NCBI GenBank assembly: GCA_052161625.1
Contig: CP197412.1
From: JBKCUI01 sp052161625
GTDB lineage: Bacteria > Planctomycetota > Planctomycetia > Pirellulales > Pirellulaceae
DNA: 64,000 nucleotides
Strand: one strand, 5' to 3'
Under the pieces are notes generated by a model. It did no database searches. It saw only the letters and a program-made list of their open reading frames with translations, and had not been told where the DNA came from. Made by a program: the position numbers and the translations under genes. Positions 32,907-42,800 of this stretch are shown here, piece by piece. How positions within the stretch are numbered: the stretch's first letter is position 1; each line of letters begins with the position of its first letter.

Positions 32907-34421
32907 TTACCCTGCCTCGGCCCGAGCTCGTTTCTTAGTCAAATCGTTCAGAAAAGGCTGGGCGGATAGCGGGACCCCGTTGGCCATCCGCATCAATTCA
33001 TCCGGCAGGAACGATCGACCATGGACATGCACCTTGTCTCGCAACCATGCCAGAAGCGGTTGAAACTCGCCGCACGCGAACATCGATTCCAAATCTCCCA
33101 AATCTCGGCTGGCAGACTCCATCAATTGCGCCGCATAAAGATTGCCCAACGCATAAGTTGGGAAGTAGCCGATGAGCCCAGCCGACCAGTGCACATCCTG
33201 CAATACGCCTTCGCCATCATGGGAAGGCTCGATGTCCAAATACTCACGGTACCGGTCTCGCCACAAGCTCGGCAGCTCCTCGACAGGCAAATCCTCGTCG
33301 ATGAGTCGCTTTTCGATTTCAAAGCGAATAAAGATGTGAAGGTTGTAGGTCGCTTCATCCGCCTCGATCCGAATCAAACTCCGTTCGACACGCCGAAGAT
33401 CCGCGAGGATCTGATCGATCGACACTCCAGCCAAACCGGGCATATGTCGGATCGCTTCGGGGTAAAGCCATGTCCAGAATCCGCGCGAACGGCCGACCAA
33501 ATTCTCCCAAAGACGCGACTGCGATTCATGAACCCCGAGCGACGCAGCTGCCCCTGCGGGAAGCCCATGCATGGCGACGGGCAATCCCTGTTCGTACATC
33601 CCATGCCCCGCTTCATGCAATACGCCATAAAGCCCACTGCTATAGGAATCCAGATGGTATCGGGTCAAGATGCGGTGGTCGTGCGGACCAAGCGTCGTGC
33701 AGAACGGATGCTCCGTCTCATCGAGCCGTCCCCGTTCAAAGTCAAAACCGATCTTCTCAGCAACCCAACGAGACAATGCCCTCTGACCGCCGATCGGAAA
33801 ATCAGCCGCGATCGCGAGGTGACTTGGATGCTTGGCCTCTCGTTCCAACGCCTCGCGAACCAGCGGGACCAACGACGCTCTCAACTCTTTAAAGACCTTC
33901 TCGACGTGCGAGGAATCGGCCCCCTCTTCGTATTGGTCGAGCAAACTATCGTAGCGCGTTCGCCCAGGCTTCTGCAAGATCGAAGCCTCCTCGCGTCGAA
34001 GCTTTACAATCTCCTCGAGGATGTCGCGAAACAATCCGAAGTCGCGTTTCTGCCTCGCTTCCACCCAAATCTGCTGGCCTCGCGAAGTTGCACGCGCGGT
34101 CGCCTTCACCAACGATTCGGGCAATAGAACGTTTTTCTCGTAGTCGCGAACAAGTCCGCGAATGTTCGCTTGATCGACCGCGCTCAGACGATCCATGGCA
34201 TCCGGAGTCGACAAGGCTCGAAGCCAGTCGCCATACGCCGGGTCCGTTTGCCGTTGATGCAGCCATCCGCTCCATTGCGTCACTTGCTCAGATCGGAATT
34301 CTCCCCCTTGGGCCGGCATGTAGGTGTGGTGATCCCACTCCAGCAACGCTAGGGTCCCGCTCAATAGGGAGGTTTGCCGAGCATGCTCGTAGACTTGTTC
34401 GATCAACGTTTGGGACATCAT
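32907..34421 (-). CDS. Carboxypeptidase Taq-type metallopeptidase (M32)
   Basis: The protein has 504 residues, the usual M32 length. HEAGH (His269, Glu270, His273) with Glu299 in HESQSRLWEN is the M32 zinc and catalytic set; EWDHHTYMPAQGGEFRSEQ near the N-terminus and IRIEADEATYNLHIFIRFEIEK near the C-terminus are family motifs. The enzyme removes C-terminal amino acids from peptides and is cytosolic: no signal is seen. Its ATG lies in an ATGA with the stop of the upstream lptD-like gene (34418-34421), so it is translationally coupled to an outer-membrane assembly protein. Confidence 0.95.
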   Translation of the reverse strand: MMSQTLIEQVYEHARQTSLLSGTLALLEWDHHTYMPAQGGEFRSEQVTQWSGWLHQRQTDPAYGDWLRALSTPDAMDRLSAVDQANIRGLVRDYEKNVLLPESLVKATARATSRGQQIWVEARQKRDFGLFRDILEEIVKLRREEASILQKPGRTRYDSLLDQYEEGADSSHVEKVFKELRASLVPLVREALEREAKHPSHLAIAADFPIGGQRALSRWVAEKIGFDFERGRLDETEHPFCTTLGPHDHRILTRYHLDSYSSGLYGVLHEAGHGMYEQGLPVAMHGLPAGAAASLGVHESQSRLWENLVGRSRGFWTWLYPEAIRHMPGLAGVSIDQILADLRRVERSLIRIEADEATYNLHIFIRFEIEKRLIDEDLPVEELPSLWRDRYREYLDIEPSHDGEGVLQDVHWSAGLIGYFPTYALGNLYAAQLMESASRDLGDLESMFACGEFQPLLAWLRDKVHVHGRSFLPDELMRMANGVPLSAQPFLNDLTKKRARAEAG

Positions 34422-37400
34422 TCCAATCCATACAATCCAGCGGGTGCAATGGCTTGACCACCTGCTACGCCGAGTCCCCGCCGCTGGAAGAAGCGAGGTT
34501 CGAGAGCAAACTGGAAGGAGACGTTGTCGCGGCCATAGTCGATCGTCGCTCCCACTCGGAACAGAAACGATTCGCCGATCCGAGTGATGCCAAGGGACTG
34601 GCCAATATTTCCGATCGCACTAAAGTCATAGGACGCGCCCCCAGTAGCAAGCCACTTTTCGTTCATGCGATAATTCACGGTGGTCGTCAACAACGTAGAG
34701 CTGATAGGGCCTTCTAAACTGGTCACGCCGAGATAGGCCTCGCCTCGCCCAGGTCGACTGATCACGCCGCCGATCGTCGTCGCCTTGAGCCCATTTTCAA
34801 AGAGGTCGTAGTAGCCATCGCTGACTAACGTGACGCGATCCCCGATGTGATACCGGAAGTCGTAATTGATGCCACCGATCGTCTCGCCGAAGTTATCCCG
34901 ATCCTTGTCCCCAAAGAGGATGGCATCGACGTCGAACTCGACGACGTCCGCAATTCGCTCTTGTCCCGCGACACCACGTTTGGTCTGCAGCCTCTGATGA
35001 AGCCCAACGCGAGACTGCAATTGGTCGGTCACAATTTCATTGCTCCCGGCGGTGACATAGCGTTGCATGCTCTGACGAGCCGCGTAATACCGAGCGTCAA
35101 ACTCGTCGGGCAATGTTCCGCCGAACGTATTGAATACCAGCCGCCGACGAAAATGCTCCTGCGCGTTGTCATCGAGCGGGTTGAAAAGGGGAAGCAGATC
35201 TAAGTCCTGCGTGGTATCGGCGTATAAGAACTGACTCTCCATACTGATTTTGTGGGACAAACCATTGAGATTGAACACCGTGCTCTGCACATCGGGAAAC
35301 ACTCTCCAAACAGGAGTCGACGATCTCCAACCCGCTTGACCCGTCAAACGTGTCAAACTATCGCCGTTCACATCTTCCCCCCAGTAAGCAGCCTCGCCCG
35401 ACACGTAAGGCACGATCTTGCTTATCCCCGTATCGATGGGAAGATTCAACTCGTGCCTCGTCATGGCTTGAATTCCCGACGCATCGACTTCATTTGGCTG
35501 CAACTGAAACTTGGCCGCTTCCGCTGCATTCGTTGGAGTCGACGCGGCGCGCTGCCGAGCATACCCGACATCGCTATGGGTGTAGTAAGTGAAATAGGGT
35601 CCGAGTGTCTGGCCAAGCCAATAGTGATCCAATCTTGGCAACCAGCTGGTCTCGGTGTGGAAGTCGTTGACCTGAAACTGCGCGGATACGTCGAGCATCT
35701 GATTATCGAGATACTGCCGCAATCGAAGTCCGGTCGTCAGATCTTTTTGTGTATCCCACTCCTGTTCGAAGTACTGCTCTTGAAAATTGCGATCGCTGAC
35801 CCACCCCCCTTCTGCCCAAAACTCCGTATCGGGCGCGAGCAACTGGCGATGTCGGAACAAGAGCCTGCCCCGAGTTAACTCCTCCGGGGTCAGATTCGTT
35901 CGATCCACCCCGAGAATATCGAGCCCTTTGTCTCGTATCCCCCAGAAGTCAACAATGCCATTGGCCGAACCGCTCGGGAATGCGTTCGGAACGTTGTATT
36001 GAAACTGGGTCCCAATCCCCAATCCACGCTTCTCGAGGTAATCGGTCGATAGAGTCCAACTGGTCCCATCGAAGGCTTGAATGCCAAAAATCTGATAGAG
36101 ATTCCAATCCAACATGACTTGGCTGCCAAAGATCTGATCGTTCCGGACCTTGAGCCCTGTCAAATAAAATCCAGATGTGTCGACATTGGTATCCAACACA
36201 GGCCAATAGAAGACCGGGAACCCCTCGACATACACGAAATTGTGACGCGCCCTTGCTTTCATCCCGGTTTCACCGCTCGATGAACCTGGAAACGGTCGAC
36301 CGAACAGAACACGCTGCGGCTCTTGACTTCGATCGCTTAGTTCGATGCGGTCCGACTGGAGCCAATAGCGGGGAACTCCAAGGCGACTGCTGGTCAAAGC
36401 GGCTTGATGGGCCAAGAAATTCTCTCGCGATCGCTGCTGCACCACATCGGCCTTGATCCGAAGTATCCCTTCGTATTGAGGAGCATCGGTGAGCAATTCC
36501 GCGCCGAGGATCATTCCATATTCCGATTGCACGTTGTAATACATGCGCTCGGCATAAACCCGCCTCGCTCCTTGCTGGAACACGACGTTCCCCTCCAAAT
36601 AGATCTCGACGGGCATGTCATCCACTTTGCCCGAGATGAGCTTCTGCAGGTTAGAAGTCCAAATCACGGCGCGATCGGCTTCGATCAAGACCGTCCCCAT
36701 ATCCAGTACGCCATCGGATGTGGCTAAAGTCGTTTCCTGGAATCGAAGCCGAATCCCCCCAGAGAATGTGAGGACCGAATCTCCTCGCTCGGGACGGTTC
36801 ATCATTTCGAAACGAGGCTCAATGCCTCCGCGACCGGAGAAATCGAAGCGTCGAGCTCCAAAGGGTCTCGGCGCCGCCGCGCTCGGATCGCTCATCGCAA
36901 CCGGTGCCGCGACAGGAGCCGGTATCACAACCTCCGGCCCAGGTGCACCGATTTGAAATGCATTGACGTCGGATCCAACCGGGGAACCATGTGGCAAAAG
37001 GGAAGGGCCTGGCATTGTCCCAGCGTCGAGCACCGTCCCTCCCATACTCGGATTGCCGATGATCATCCCATTGCCACTCGTTGCACCCAAGCTACCTGAA
37101 GAAGCAGGAGGAGGGGGGATTAGCAAGGCGGGGTCGCTGGACATCTGCGCAGCCAGCTTCACACGCATATCGGAGTCGGCACTGGTCCATGCGATGGCTG
37201 GCTCCACCGAGGAGAGACTTTGTGCAGAGAGAGGTGAGGTCAAATCGGGGGGTGGGCCTGTTGGCTCCAACCAAACGTCGGCGCGCGTCTCCAGTTCGTA
37301 ATGACTGAACAACCTTCCCATCCATTGCTCGTCCTGCAGAGACTGGCCATCTCCAAATCGAACCTCGCAATGTCCTTGAGATTCGACGATGTACTTGTAA

Positions 37401-37843
37401 GCTTGTGTCTCGTATACGCTTTCCGGTTGCGAACGATCGATCCAAATCACAACCCGATCCGCGGTGTGAACGAAATTGCCTTGGTAGATGCGAACGCCAC
37501 CCTGGAAGGTAAGGACCTCATACACACCCTGATTCTGACGAGTCGCCTCGCGGGCAAAAACACTGATCGAGAATTTAGGATCCGCTAACGGAACACCGAT
37601 CTCCTTAGCCAAGGCAGAGGGCCAAACCGAGCTTCCACCTGCGATCGCCAACAGAATCAGGAGCCACCCCATCACCCATGCGACAGCTCGAACGCTCGAT
37701 CCCCATCGCACAGCGCGCAGCCCGATCCGGAAACCAGTTGCCGGCCGGCAACAAGCTTGCAAATCGGTCGCGGCTTGGCGTCGGCGCAAAGCGGGACGCA
37801 GCGGCGATTGTTTAGCAAACGACTGGGTTGGAATCCGTTCCAC
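34418..37843 (-). CDS. lptD: LptD-like outer-membrane lipopolysaccharide assembly protein
   Basis: Up to 1141 residues. A GTG at 37843 gives the longest form, but a hydrophobic signal begins near residue 57 (VMGWLLILLAIAGG) and ATG 37672 could be the true start. Two OstA/LptA-like beta-jellyroll segments (about 93-195 and 355-470) share LTFxGG and ADRxVIW motifs and are split by a Pro/Ala/Gly-rich linker (about 200-350). The rest is a large beta-barrel (RARHNFVYVEGFPVFYWPVL marks its beginning). LptD inserts LPS into the outer leaflet with LptE. It is coupled by ATGA to the M32 peptidase gene. Confidence 0.9.
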   Translation of the reverse strand: MERIPTQSFAKQSPLRPALRRRQAATDLQACCRPATGFRIGLRAVRWGSSVRAVAWVMGWLLILLAIAGGSSVWPSALAKEIGVPLADPKFSISVFAREATRQNQGVYEVLTFQGGVRIYQGNFVHTADRVVIWIDRSQPESVYETQAYKYIVESQGHCEVRFGDGQSLQDEQWMGRLFSHYELETRADVWLEPTGPPPDLTSPLSAQSLSSVEPAIAWTSADSDMRVKLAAQMSSDPALLIPPPPASSGSLGATSGNGMIIGNPSMGGTVLDAGTMPGPSLLPHGSPVGSDVNAFQIGAPGPEVVIPAPVAAPVAMSDPSAAAPRPFGARRFDFSGRGGIEPRFEMMNRPERGDSVLTFSGGIRLRFQETTLATSDGVLDMGTVLIEADRAVIWTSNLQKLISGKVDDMPVEIYLEGNVVFQQGARRVYAERMYYNVQSEYGMILGAELLTDAPQYEGILRIKADVVQQRSRENFLAHQAALTSSRLGVPRYWLQSDRIELSDRSQEPQRVLFGRPFPGSSSGETGMKARARHNFVYVEGFPVFYWPVLDTNVDTSGFYLTGLKVRNDQIFGSQVMLDWNLYQIFGIQAFDGTSWTLSTDYLEKRGLGIGTQFQYNVPNAFPSGSANGIVDFWGIRDKGLDILGVDRTNLTPEELTRGRLLFRHRQLLAPDTEFWAEGGWVSDRNFQEQYFEQEWDTQKDLTTGLRLRQYLDNQMLDVSAQFQVNDFHTETSWLPRLDHYWLGQTLGPYFTYYTHSDVGYARQRAASTPTNAAEAAKFQLQPNEVDASGIQAMTRHELNLPIDTGISKIVPYVSGEAAYWGEDVNGDSLTRLTGQAGWRSSTPVWRVFPDVQSTVFNLNGLSHKISMESQFLYADTTQDLDLLPLFNPLDDNAQEHFRRRLVFNTFGGTLPDEFDARYYAARQSMQRYVTAGSNEIVTDQLQSRVGLHQRLQTKRGVAGQERIADVVEFDVDAILFGDKDRDNFGETIGGINYDFRYHIGDRVTLVSDGYYDLFENGLKATTIGGVISRPGRGEAYLGVTSLEGPISSTLLTTTVNYRMNEKWLATGGASYDFSAIGNIGQSLGITRIGESFLFRVGATIDYGRDNVSFQFALEPRFFQRRGLGVAGGQAIAPAGLYGLE

Positions 37844-38066
37844 TCCCGAACAAAAAGGCTCCTTCGGCCCGATTCCGCACGGGCGCTTCTCGGCGGGAGT
37901 ATAGAAATGGCAAAATTTCGCCTCAAGACGAAGGTTTCATTAAAGGGTTAGAAACCAAAAGGACGATGAAAAGAAATCCTCAAACCCCATGTTCAAACCA
38001 TCCCGCAGCTTGCCAGGGTCCTCAACTCACCCTAGCTTACCAAACCTGCGGTCGACCGAGAGCATC

Positions 38067-38303
38067 ATGTCGAATTTGGATTCCTTGGCAATCCATCTGA
38101 TCCGAGCGGGTCAGTGGTCGGAGGCGGTCTGCCTCTATCGAGACGAATTGGGACTTTCTCTGCCACAAGCGGAGCAGCTCGTTCTGCGCATCGCCGAAGA
38201 GTACGATTTGAAACACCCAGGCCGCTTGCTAAGCTGGCTTTGGATCGCCCTAGGCGGGTTTTCCATTCTCTGCATGGTCGCCTTCATCGACTGGTTGAAC
38301 TAG
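38067..38303 (+). CDS. Small membrane protein with L7/L12-like helical segment
   Basis: The protein has 78 residues from ATG 38067; the frame is open further upstream but the added residues are not protein-like. LIRAGQWSEAVCLYRDELGLSLPQAEQLV resembles the C-terminal fold of ribosomal protein L7/L12 as seen in small bacterial proteins (EAVxLYR..G..L.EA). A C-terminal membrane helix follows (LLSWLWIALGGFSILCMVAFIDWLN). Function unknown. Its TAG stop is within a CTAG shared with the convergent DgkA-type gene, and it is divergent from the lptD-like gene, separated by about 220 bp. Confidence 0.65.
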   Translation: MSNLDSLAIHLIRAGQWSEAVCLYRDELGLSLPQAEQLVLRIAEEYDLKHPGRLLSWLWIALGGFSILCMVAFIDWLN

Positions 38304-38722
38304 TTCCAACCCAGCAAGGGCGGACCTATCACGCACACGCCGACTGCCATGGCGATCAATGCGGCTAGCAAAACCGTTCCCGCGGCCACATCCTTGGCAT
38401 TTCGAACCAGTGGATCGTATTGAGGTATCGCCGCATCTGCCAAGTACTCGATCGCCGTATTGAGCCCCTCTGCAATCCACACCAGACCGATAGCAAGCAA
38501 AAGAACAGCGCATCGAGTGCGATCGATGCCCAACCCAAGAGCAATTCCCATTACACATAGCGCTGCGACCAAGTGAAATCGAGCGTGGGTGTGTTCGAGG
38601 AAGTAGATACGGATCCCGCGAACGGCGTGACGGAAACTACTCCCTTTGGGCAACAGCCACCGACTGGCTTTACTTGACGCTTCCCCTTGGCGATCTCCGT
38701 CCTGCTCCGCGTCGTGGCCCAT
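38300..38722 (-). CDS. dgkA: Diacylglycerol/undecaprenol kinase (DgkA family)
   Basis: The protein has 140 residues with three membrane helices (about 52-66, 70-85 and 115-135). AEGLNTAIEYLAD and RNAKDVAAGTVLLAA match the catalytic and metal-binding motifs of the prokaryotic DgkA family, which phosphorylates diacylglycerol or undecaprenol with ATP at the cytoplasmic membrane. An N-terminal extension of about 25 polar residues precedes the fold. It ends in a CTAG shared with the convergent small membrane protein gene. A role in lipid recycling during envelope or polysaccharide synthesis is inferred. Confidence 0.9.
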   Translation of the reverse strand: MGHDAEQDGDRQGEASSKASRWLLPKGSSFRHAVRGIRIYFLEHTHARFHLVAALCVMGIALGLGIDRTRCAVLLLAIGLVWIAEGLNTAIEYLADAAIPQYDPLVRNAKDVAAGTVLLAALIAMAVGVCVIGPPLLGWN

Positions 38723-38762
38723 AGTTCCCCCTTCGTGTTTTCTGGATTACCGTATAGCTATT

Positions 38763-39671
38763 ATGCTCCGCAATGATGGCTACTGCTATGTGCACCAAGT
38801 TCAACGACCGCCCGGGGGTGAGCCACTCGTTGTTTACTTGTCGAGGGAATTTCCCCATTCCAACGCCGCCCAATGGGTCGAACGGATCCACGCTGGCGAG
38901 CTTTCGATCGATCACAAACCTGCGGATTCGGATTCCTTGGTACTGCCGGGTAATGTCATCCGGTGGAATCGACCTGGCTGGCAGGAAGAGGAGACGCCGC
39001 AACACTTCGAGATCCTGTACGAAGACCGTGACATTCTCGCCGTCAATAAACCAAGCGGTTTGCCTACTCTTCCCGGTGCTGGCTTCTACCAAAACTCCTT
39101 GCTGATGAAGGTTCGCGCTCACTTCCCATCGGCTCAACCACTCCATCGATTGGGCAGAGCGACTTCGGGAATCGTCCTCTTCGGATTGCACCCACAATCC
39201 GTGCGAGCCTTGACCATCCAATGGCCGGAGATGAAGAAAATCTACCGGGCTCTCGCGCGCGGAACCGCAATGGCGGATCGCTACGAAATCGATCAACCCA
39301 TCGGGCCCATATCCCATCCTCGCTTGGGGACAGTCCACGCCGCGTCCACCTCAGGAAAACGAGCCCGGAGTATCGCCGTCGTACTCGAAAGACGAGACAC
39401 CGAAACGCTCTTTGAAGTGGAAATTGAAACAGGACGTCCCCACCAAATACGCATTCACCTGGCGTCGATCGACCACCCGCTCGTCGGAGACCCTCTCTAT
39501 GGGAAAGGTGGAGTTCCCATCGATGAGAATCCCGGCCTGCCAGGGGATGGCGGCTATTGGCTGCACGCTATGCGATTACGATTCTACCGTCCGACAATCG
39601 GCGACACGATCGAGCTGGTGGCACCTCCCCCCGCTCCCTTAGGCATCCAATTCCCGATGCAAGGCACTTAA
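38763..39671 (+). CDS. RluA-family pseudouridine-synthase-like protein with atypical catalytic motif
   Basis: The protein has 302 residues from ATG 38763. The fold motifs ILAVNKPSGLPTLPG, HRLGRATSGIVLFG and VEIETGRPHQIRIHLASIDHPLVGDPLYG identify the RluA family of RNA pseudouridine synthases. The catalytic Asp of HRLD is replaced by Gly131 (codon GGC at 39153-39155; GAC would restore Asp). An N-terminal S4-like domain is not obvious. The protein may be a member of an HRLG subgroup with a different catalytic residue or an RNA-binding non-enzyme. It follows divergently from the dgkA gene, with about 40 bp between. Confidence 0.85.
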   Translation: MLRNDGYCYVHQVQRPPGGEPLVVYLSREFPHSNAAQWVERIHAGELSIDHKPADSDSLVLPGNVIRWNRPGWQEEETPQHFEILYEDRDILAVNKPSGLPTLPGAGFYQNSLLMKVRAHFPSAQPLHRLGRATSGIVLFGLHPQSVRALTIQWPEMKKIYRALARGTAMADRYEIDQPIGPISHPRLGTVHAASTSGKRARSIAVVLERRDTETLFEVEIETGRPHQIRIHLASIDHPLVGDPLYGKGGVPIDENPGLPGDGGYWLHAMRLRFYRPTIGDTIELVAPPPAPLGIQFPMQGT

Positions 39672-39765
39672 TCAAAACAACGCGGCGGACGTGTCGATCG
39701 GCAGGACACTCGGCCACCGCGCCATTTTGCTTACTCGTCCAGGTATAGAGTAAGTGCTACACTAC

Positions 39766-39815
39766 GGGCCAGCTTAATTAGGGGGCCAGCTTCATTAGGC
39801 AGCCAGCTGACTGAG
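39766..39815. repeat. 17-bp tandem repeat upstream of the SNF2 gene
   Basis: Two units of 17 bp (39766-39782 and 39783-39799) differ at one base (GGGCCAGCTTAATTAGG against C for A), and a third decayed unit (39800-39815) keeps AGCCAGCT. They lie about 60 bp before the start of the SNF2 gene, where an operator could be. Confidence 0.7.
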
Positions 39816-39860
39816 CGCGCTACCCATCGATGATCGACGATTGCCAGAGGGGACTCTTCT

Positions 39861-42800
39861 GTGTCACGGAACAGACCAAAAACAAACATCAATGATTTTG
39901 AGGACTTCAGAAAGCTCTTTGCTGAGGTCTTTCACGAACAGGTCAATAGGGGATATATCCAACCCCCTTCGAAATCACCTCCCCCATCGATCTTGCAGGA
40001 GTGGCAGGAACGTGCCGAGAAGACGTTCATCGAGTTGAGAATCTTCGATGGTACGCTTGAGGAAATGCTCATCTCGATGACATACCACTTCGTCTACGCA
40101 TCCGGTGAAATCATCGGGGAAATTGACACCCCGGAGTCCGAGGCTCGAGTCTACCTGCGTCTCGACCCAACCAACCCTGCGGCGAAGTGCGATTGTGGAA
40201 GATCATCCGACCATCATTACTGCAAGCACATTCAAGTGTTTGCGAACGAACTTATTTGCGATCTTGATGACGAGGACTCGTACATCTCATCCCTGATCAT
40301 CAAAAAGAAGTTTAGCCCTGGGTCACCCAATCTCGTGAGATTCGCCACCGACCCAGGTGAGAAGACGCTCGCGCTGCTTGAGAACTTCGCCAAACACGCT
40401 ACACCGATGCTCCCCCCGACAGGTGAGTTACCTGATTTAGAGCAAGCGACTGCCGTAAGAAGATTGGTTTGGTCGATCGAGACAACGGATGGAAAGCTAA
40501 AAATCCATCCGCTCCTCCAAACCATGAAGAAAACAGGAAGAGCATTCACCAAGGGAAAGAAACTCCCGTCGCGAACGCTGAAGTTTGAACATTTGGACAT
40601 CCTGTCCCCATTGGACCTCAAAGTGCTTCGGACCGCAGACGACAACATGTACGGCTGGAATCCATTCACGTTGGAGGCCATCTCAGAACTCGTCAATGCA
40701 CCGAACGTGGAGATCGACGAGAGGCCCGGAAAGGTCCAGAATAGAATGATCTACCTTTCCGTGAAGGAACAGGACAATTCTCTGTCGTTCATTTTGACAG
40801 GGGAATCAGGATCGATGAGCGGATTGAAATGCTATTTCACCACCAAGGGATTGTTCATCCACGATCCCAACCAACCCGCAGTTTACGTCGCCAAATTGAC
40901 GAGTTCGCAGCGGGAAGTCATAGAGCACTTGATCGCACAGCCTCCGATTCCGATCAAGCACAAAGAGAACTTGCTCTCGCGACTCTACTCGCTTCAACAG
41001 AATCTACCCGTGGTACTTCCCGAGGAAATCGCGGGGCCAAGAGAACGCGATCCAGGGAATTTACTTCTTCTGCTTCGCTCTCGGGCCGATGGACAACTGG
41101 ATTTCGGTGTCCGCGTGCGGACCCGGTCCGGTGCTATCACCTACCCTGGCTCTCAACCCGCCATCACCCCAGGGAAGCTTGACGGGAAACCTGTGCAATG
41201 GGTGCGCGCAACGGACGACGAACTTCACAGGGCAGAAGCACTTTGCTCGTCGCTGCGAATCAAGCCATCTGGTGAAACTCCGTTCACAGGATCGATTTCA
41301 GACCTCAACGATGCACTTATGTTTCTCGAGAATCTGGAACTGCATCGAAACGAAATCGAAGTGCTTTGGGACGATAAAAGCACCAAGGCGCTGAGATTCA
41401 TAGGATCCATCAGCGCCTCCCAGCTTCGTATTGAAGTCTCGTCCAAACGGAATTGGTTCGGAATCGGTGGCGAATGCAAAGTCGGGGACGAAAGCCTCAC
41501 GCTTCAGAACCTTCTCGCGAAACTGGACGGAACCACCAATCCACTCCTCGGCGATTACATGCAGCTCGGGGACGGGGAATGGGTCCGTATTCAACAAAGC
41601 CTCCGCGAGAATCTCATCCAACTCAAGGGAGCTTGCCATGCCGATCGCAAGACGCTGATTATGGACGGCTCAGCCGCTCCAGCTCTCGAATCGTTGAATG
41701 GCATGGGGATCGAATTGAAGGCGACCAAAGCTTGGCAGGAATGCATGCAGAAGATGTTGCGAGCCAAGCAGTTGGATCCTCAGCTTCCAGCCGGTTTTTC
41801 GACGATCATGCGTGATTACCAAGCCGAAGGCTTCAAATGGATGAGCCGCCTCGCAGAATGGGGAATCGGCGGAGTCCTAGCCGACGATATGGGTTTGGGA
41901 AAAACAATCCAAACGCTTGCCGTTCTCACTTCGCGCGCAGCCGATGGTCCGACGCTCGTCCTGGCCCCCACCTCCGTCGGGTTCAATTGGATTCGCGAAA
42001 CCGAGCGGTTCGCCCCATCGCTCACGCCCATCCTTTATCGCGAATCGGATCGACGCGAACTCCTCGATCATTTGAAGCCTGGGGATCTCGTCGTGAGCAG
42101 CTACGCAATCGCACTGCGCGATGGCTCGGAGTTGGCCAAGGTCGAATGGGGGACTTTGGTGATGGATGAAGCCCAAGCGATTAAGAACGCACGAAGCAAA
42201 ACGTCTCAAACCGTATCGACCTTAAACGCGAAATGGACGATCGCACTCACCGGCACCCCGATGGAAAACCACCTCGGAGAACTGTGGAGTCTGTTCAGCG
42301 TCGTCGCCCCGGGCGTGCTGGGTGGTTGGGAATCGTTCCGAAGCAAATACGCTGCACCTATTGAAAAGGACGGTTGCGAGCGCTCGAAACGATTGCTCGC
42401 CGACCGTCTCAAACCCTTCATCCTGAGGCGAACCAAAGAACAGGTCCTCCAAGAGTTGCCACCGAGGACGGAGTCGGTTCTGTACGTCGATCTGAGCCCA
42501 GCGGAGCGATCGCAATATGAACTGGTCCGTCAAACCGCCCTCGGAGAGCTGAAAAATCTGGTGACCCTTCCCGATCAAAAGGATCAGCGATTCAAAATCC
42601 TCTCGTTGCTCACCCGGCTACGTCAATTCGCCTGCCATCCCGGGATCGTGAACAAGAAGTGGGATCGTTCGTCGGCCAAACTGGATCAACTCTGCGAAAC
42701 GCTTCGCAATCTTCGCGACGAAGGTCACCGGGCCTTGGTCTTTAGCCAATTCACCGAACACCTCGGCCTCATCCGCCACGCGCTCGATGAGCAAGGCATC

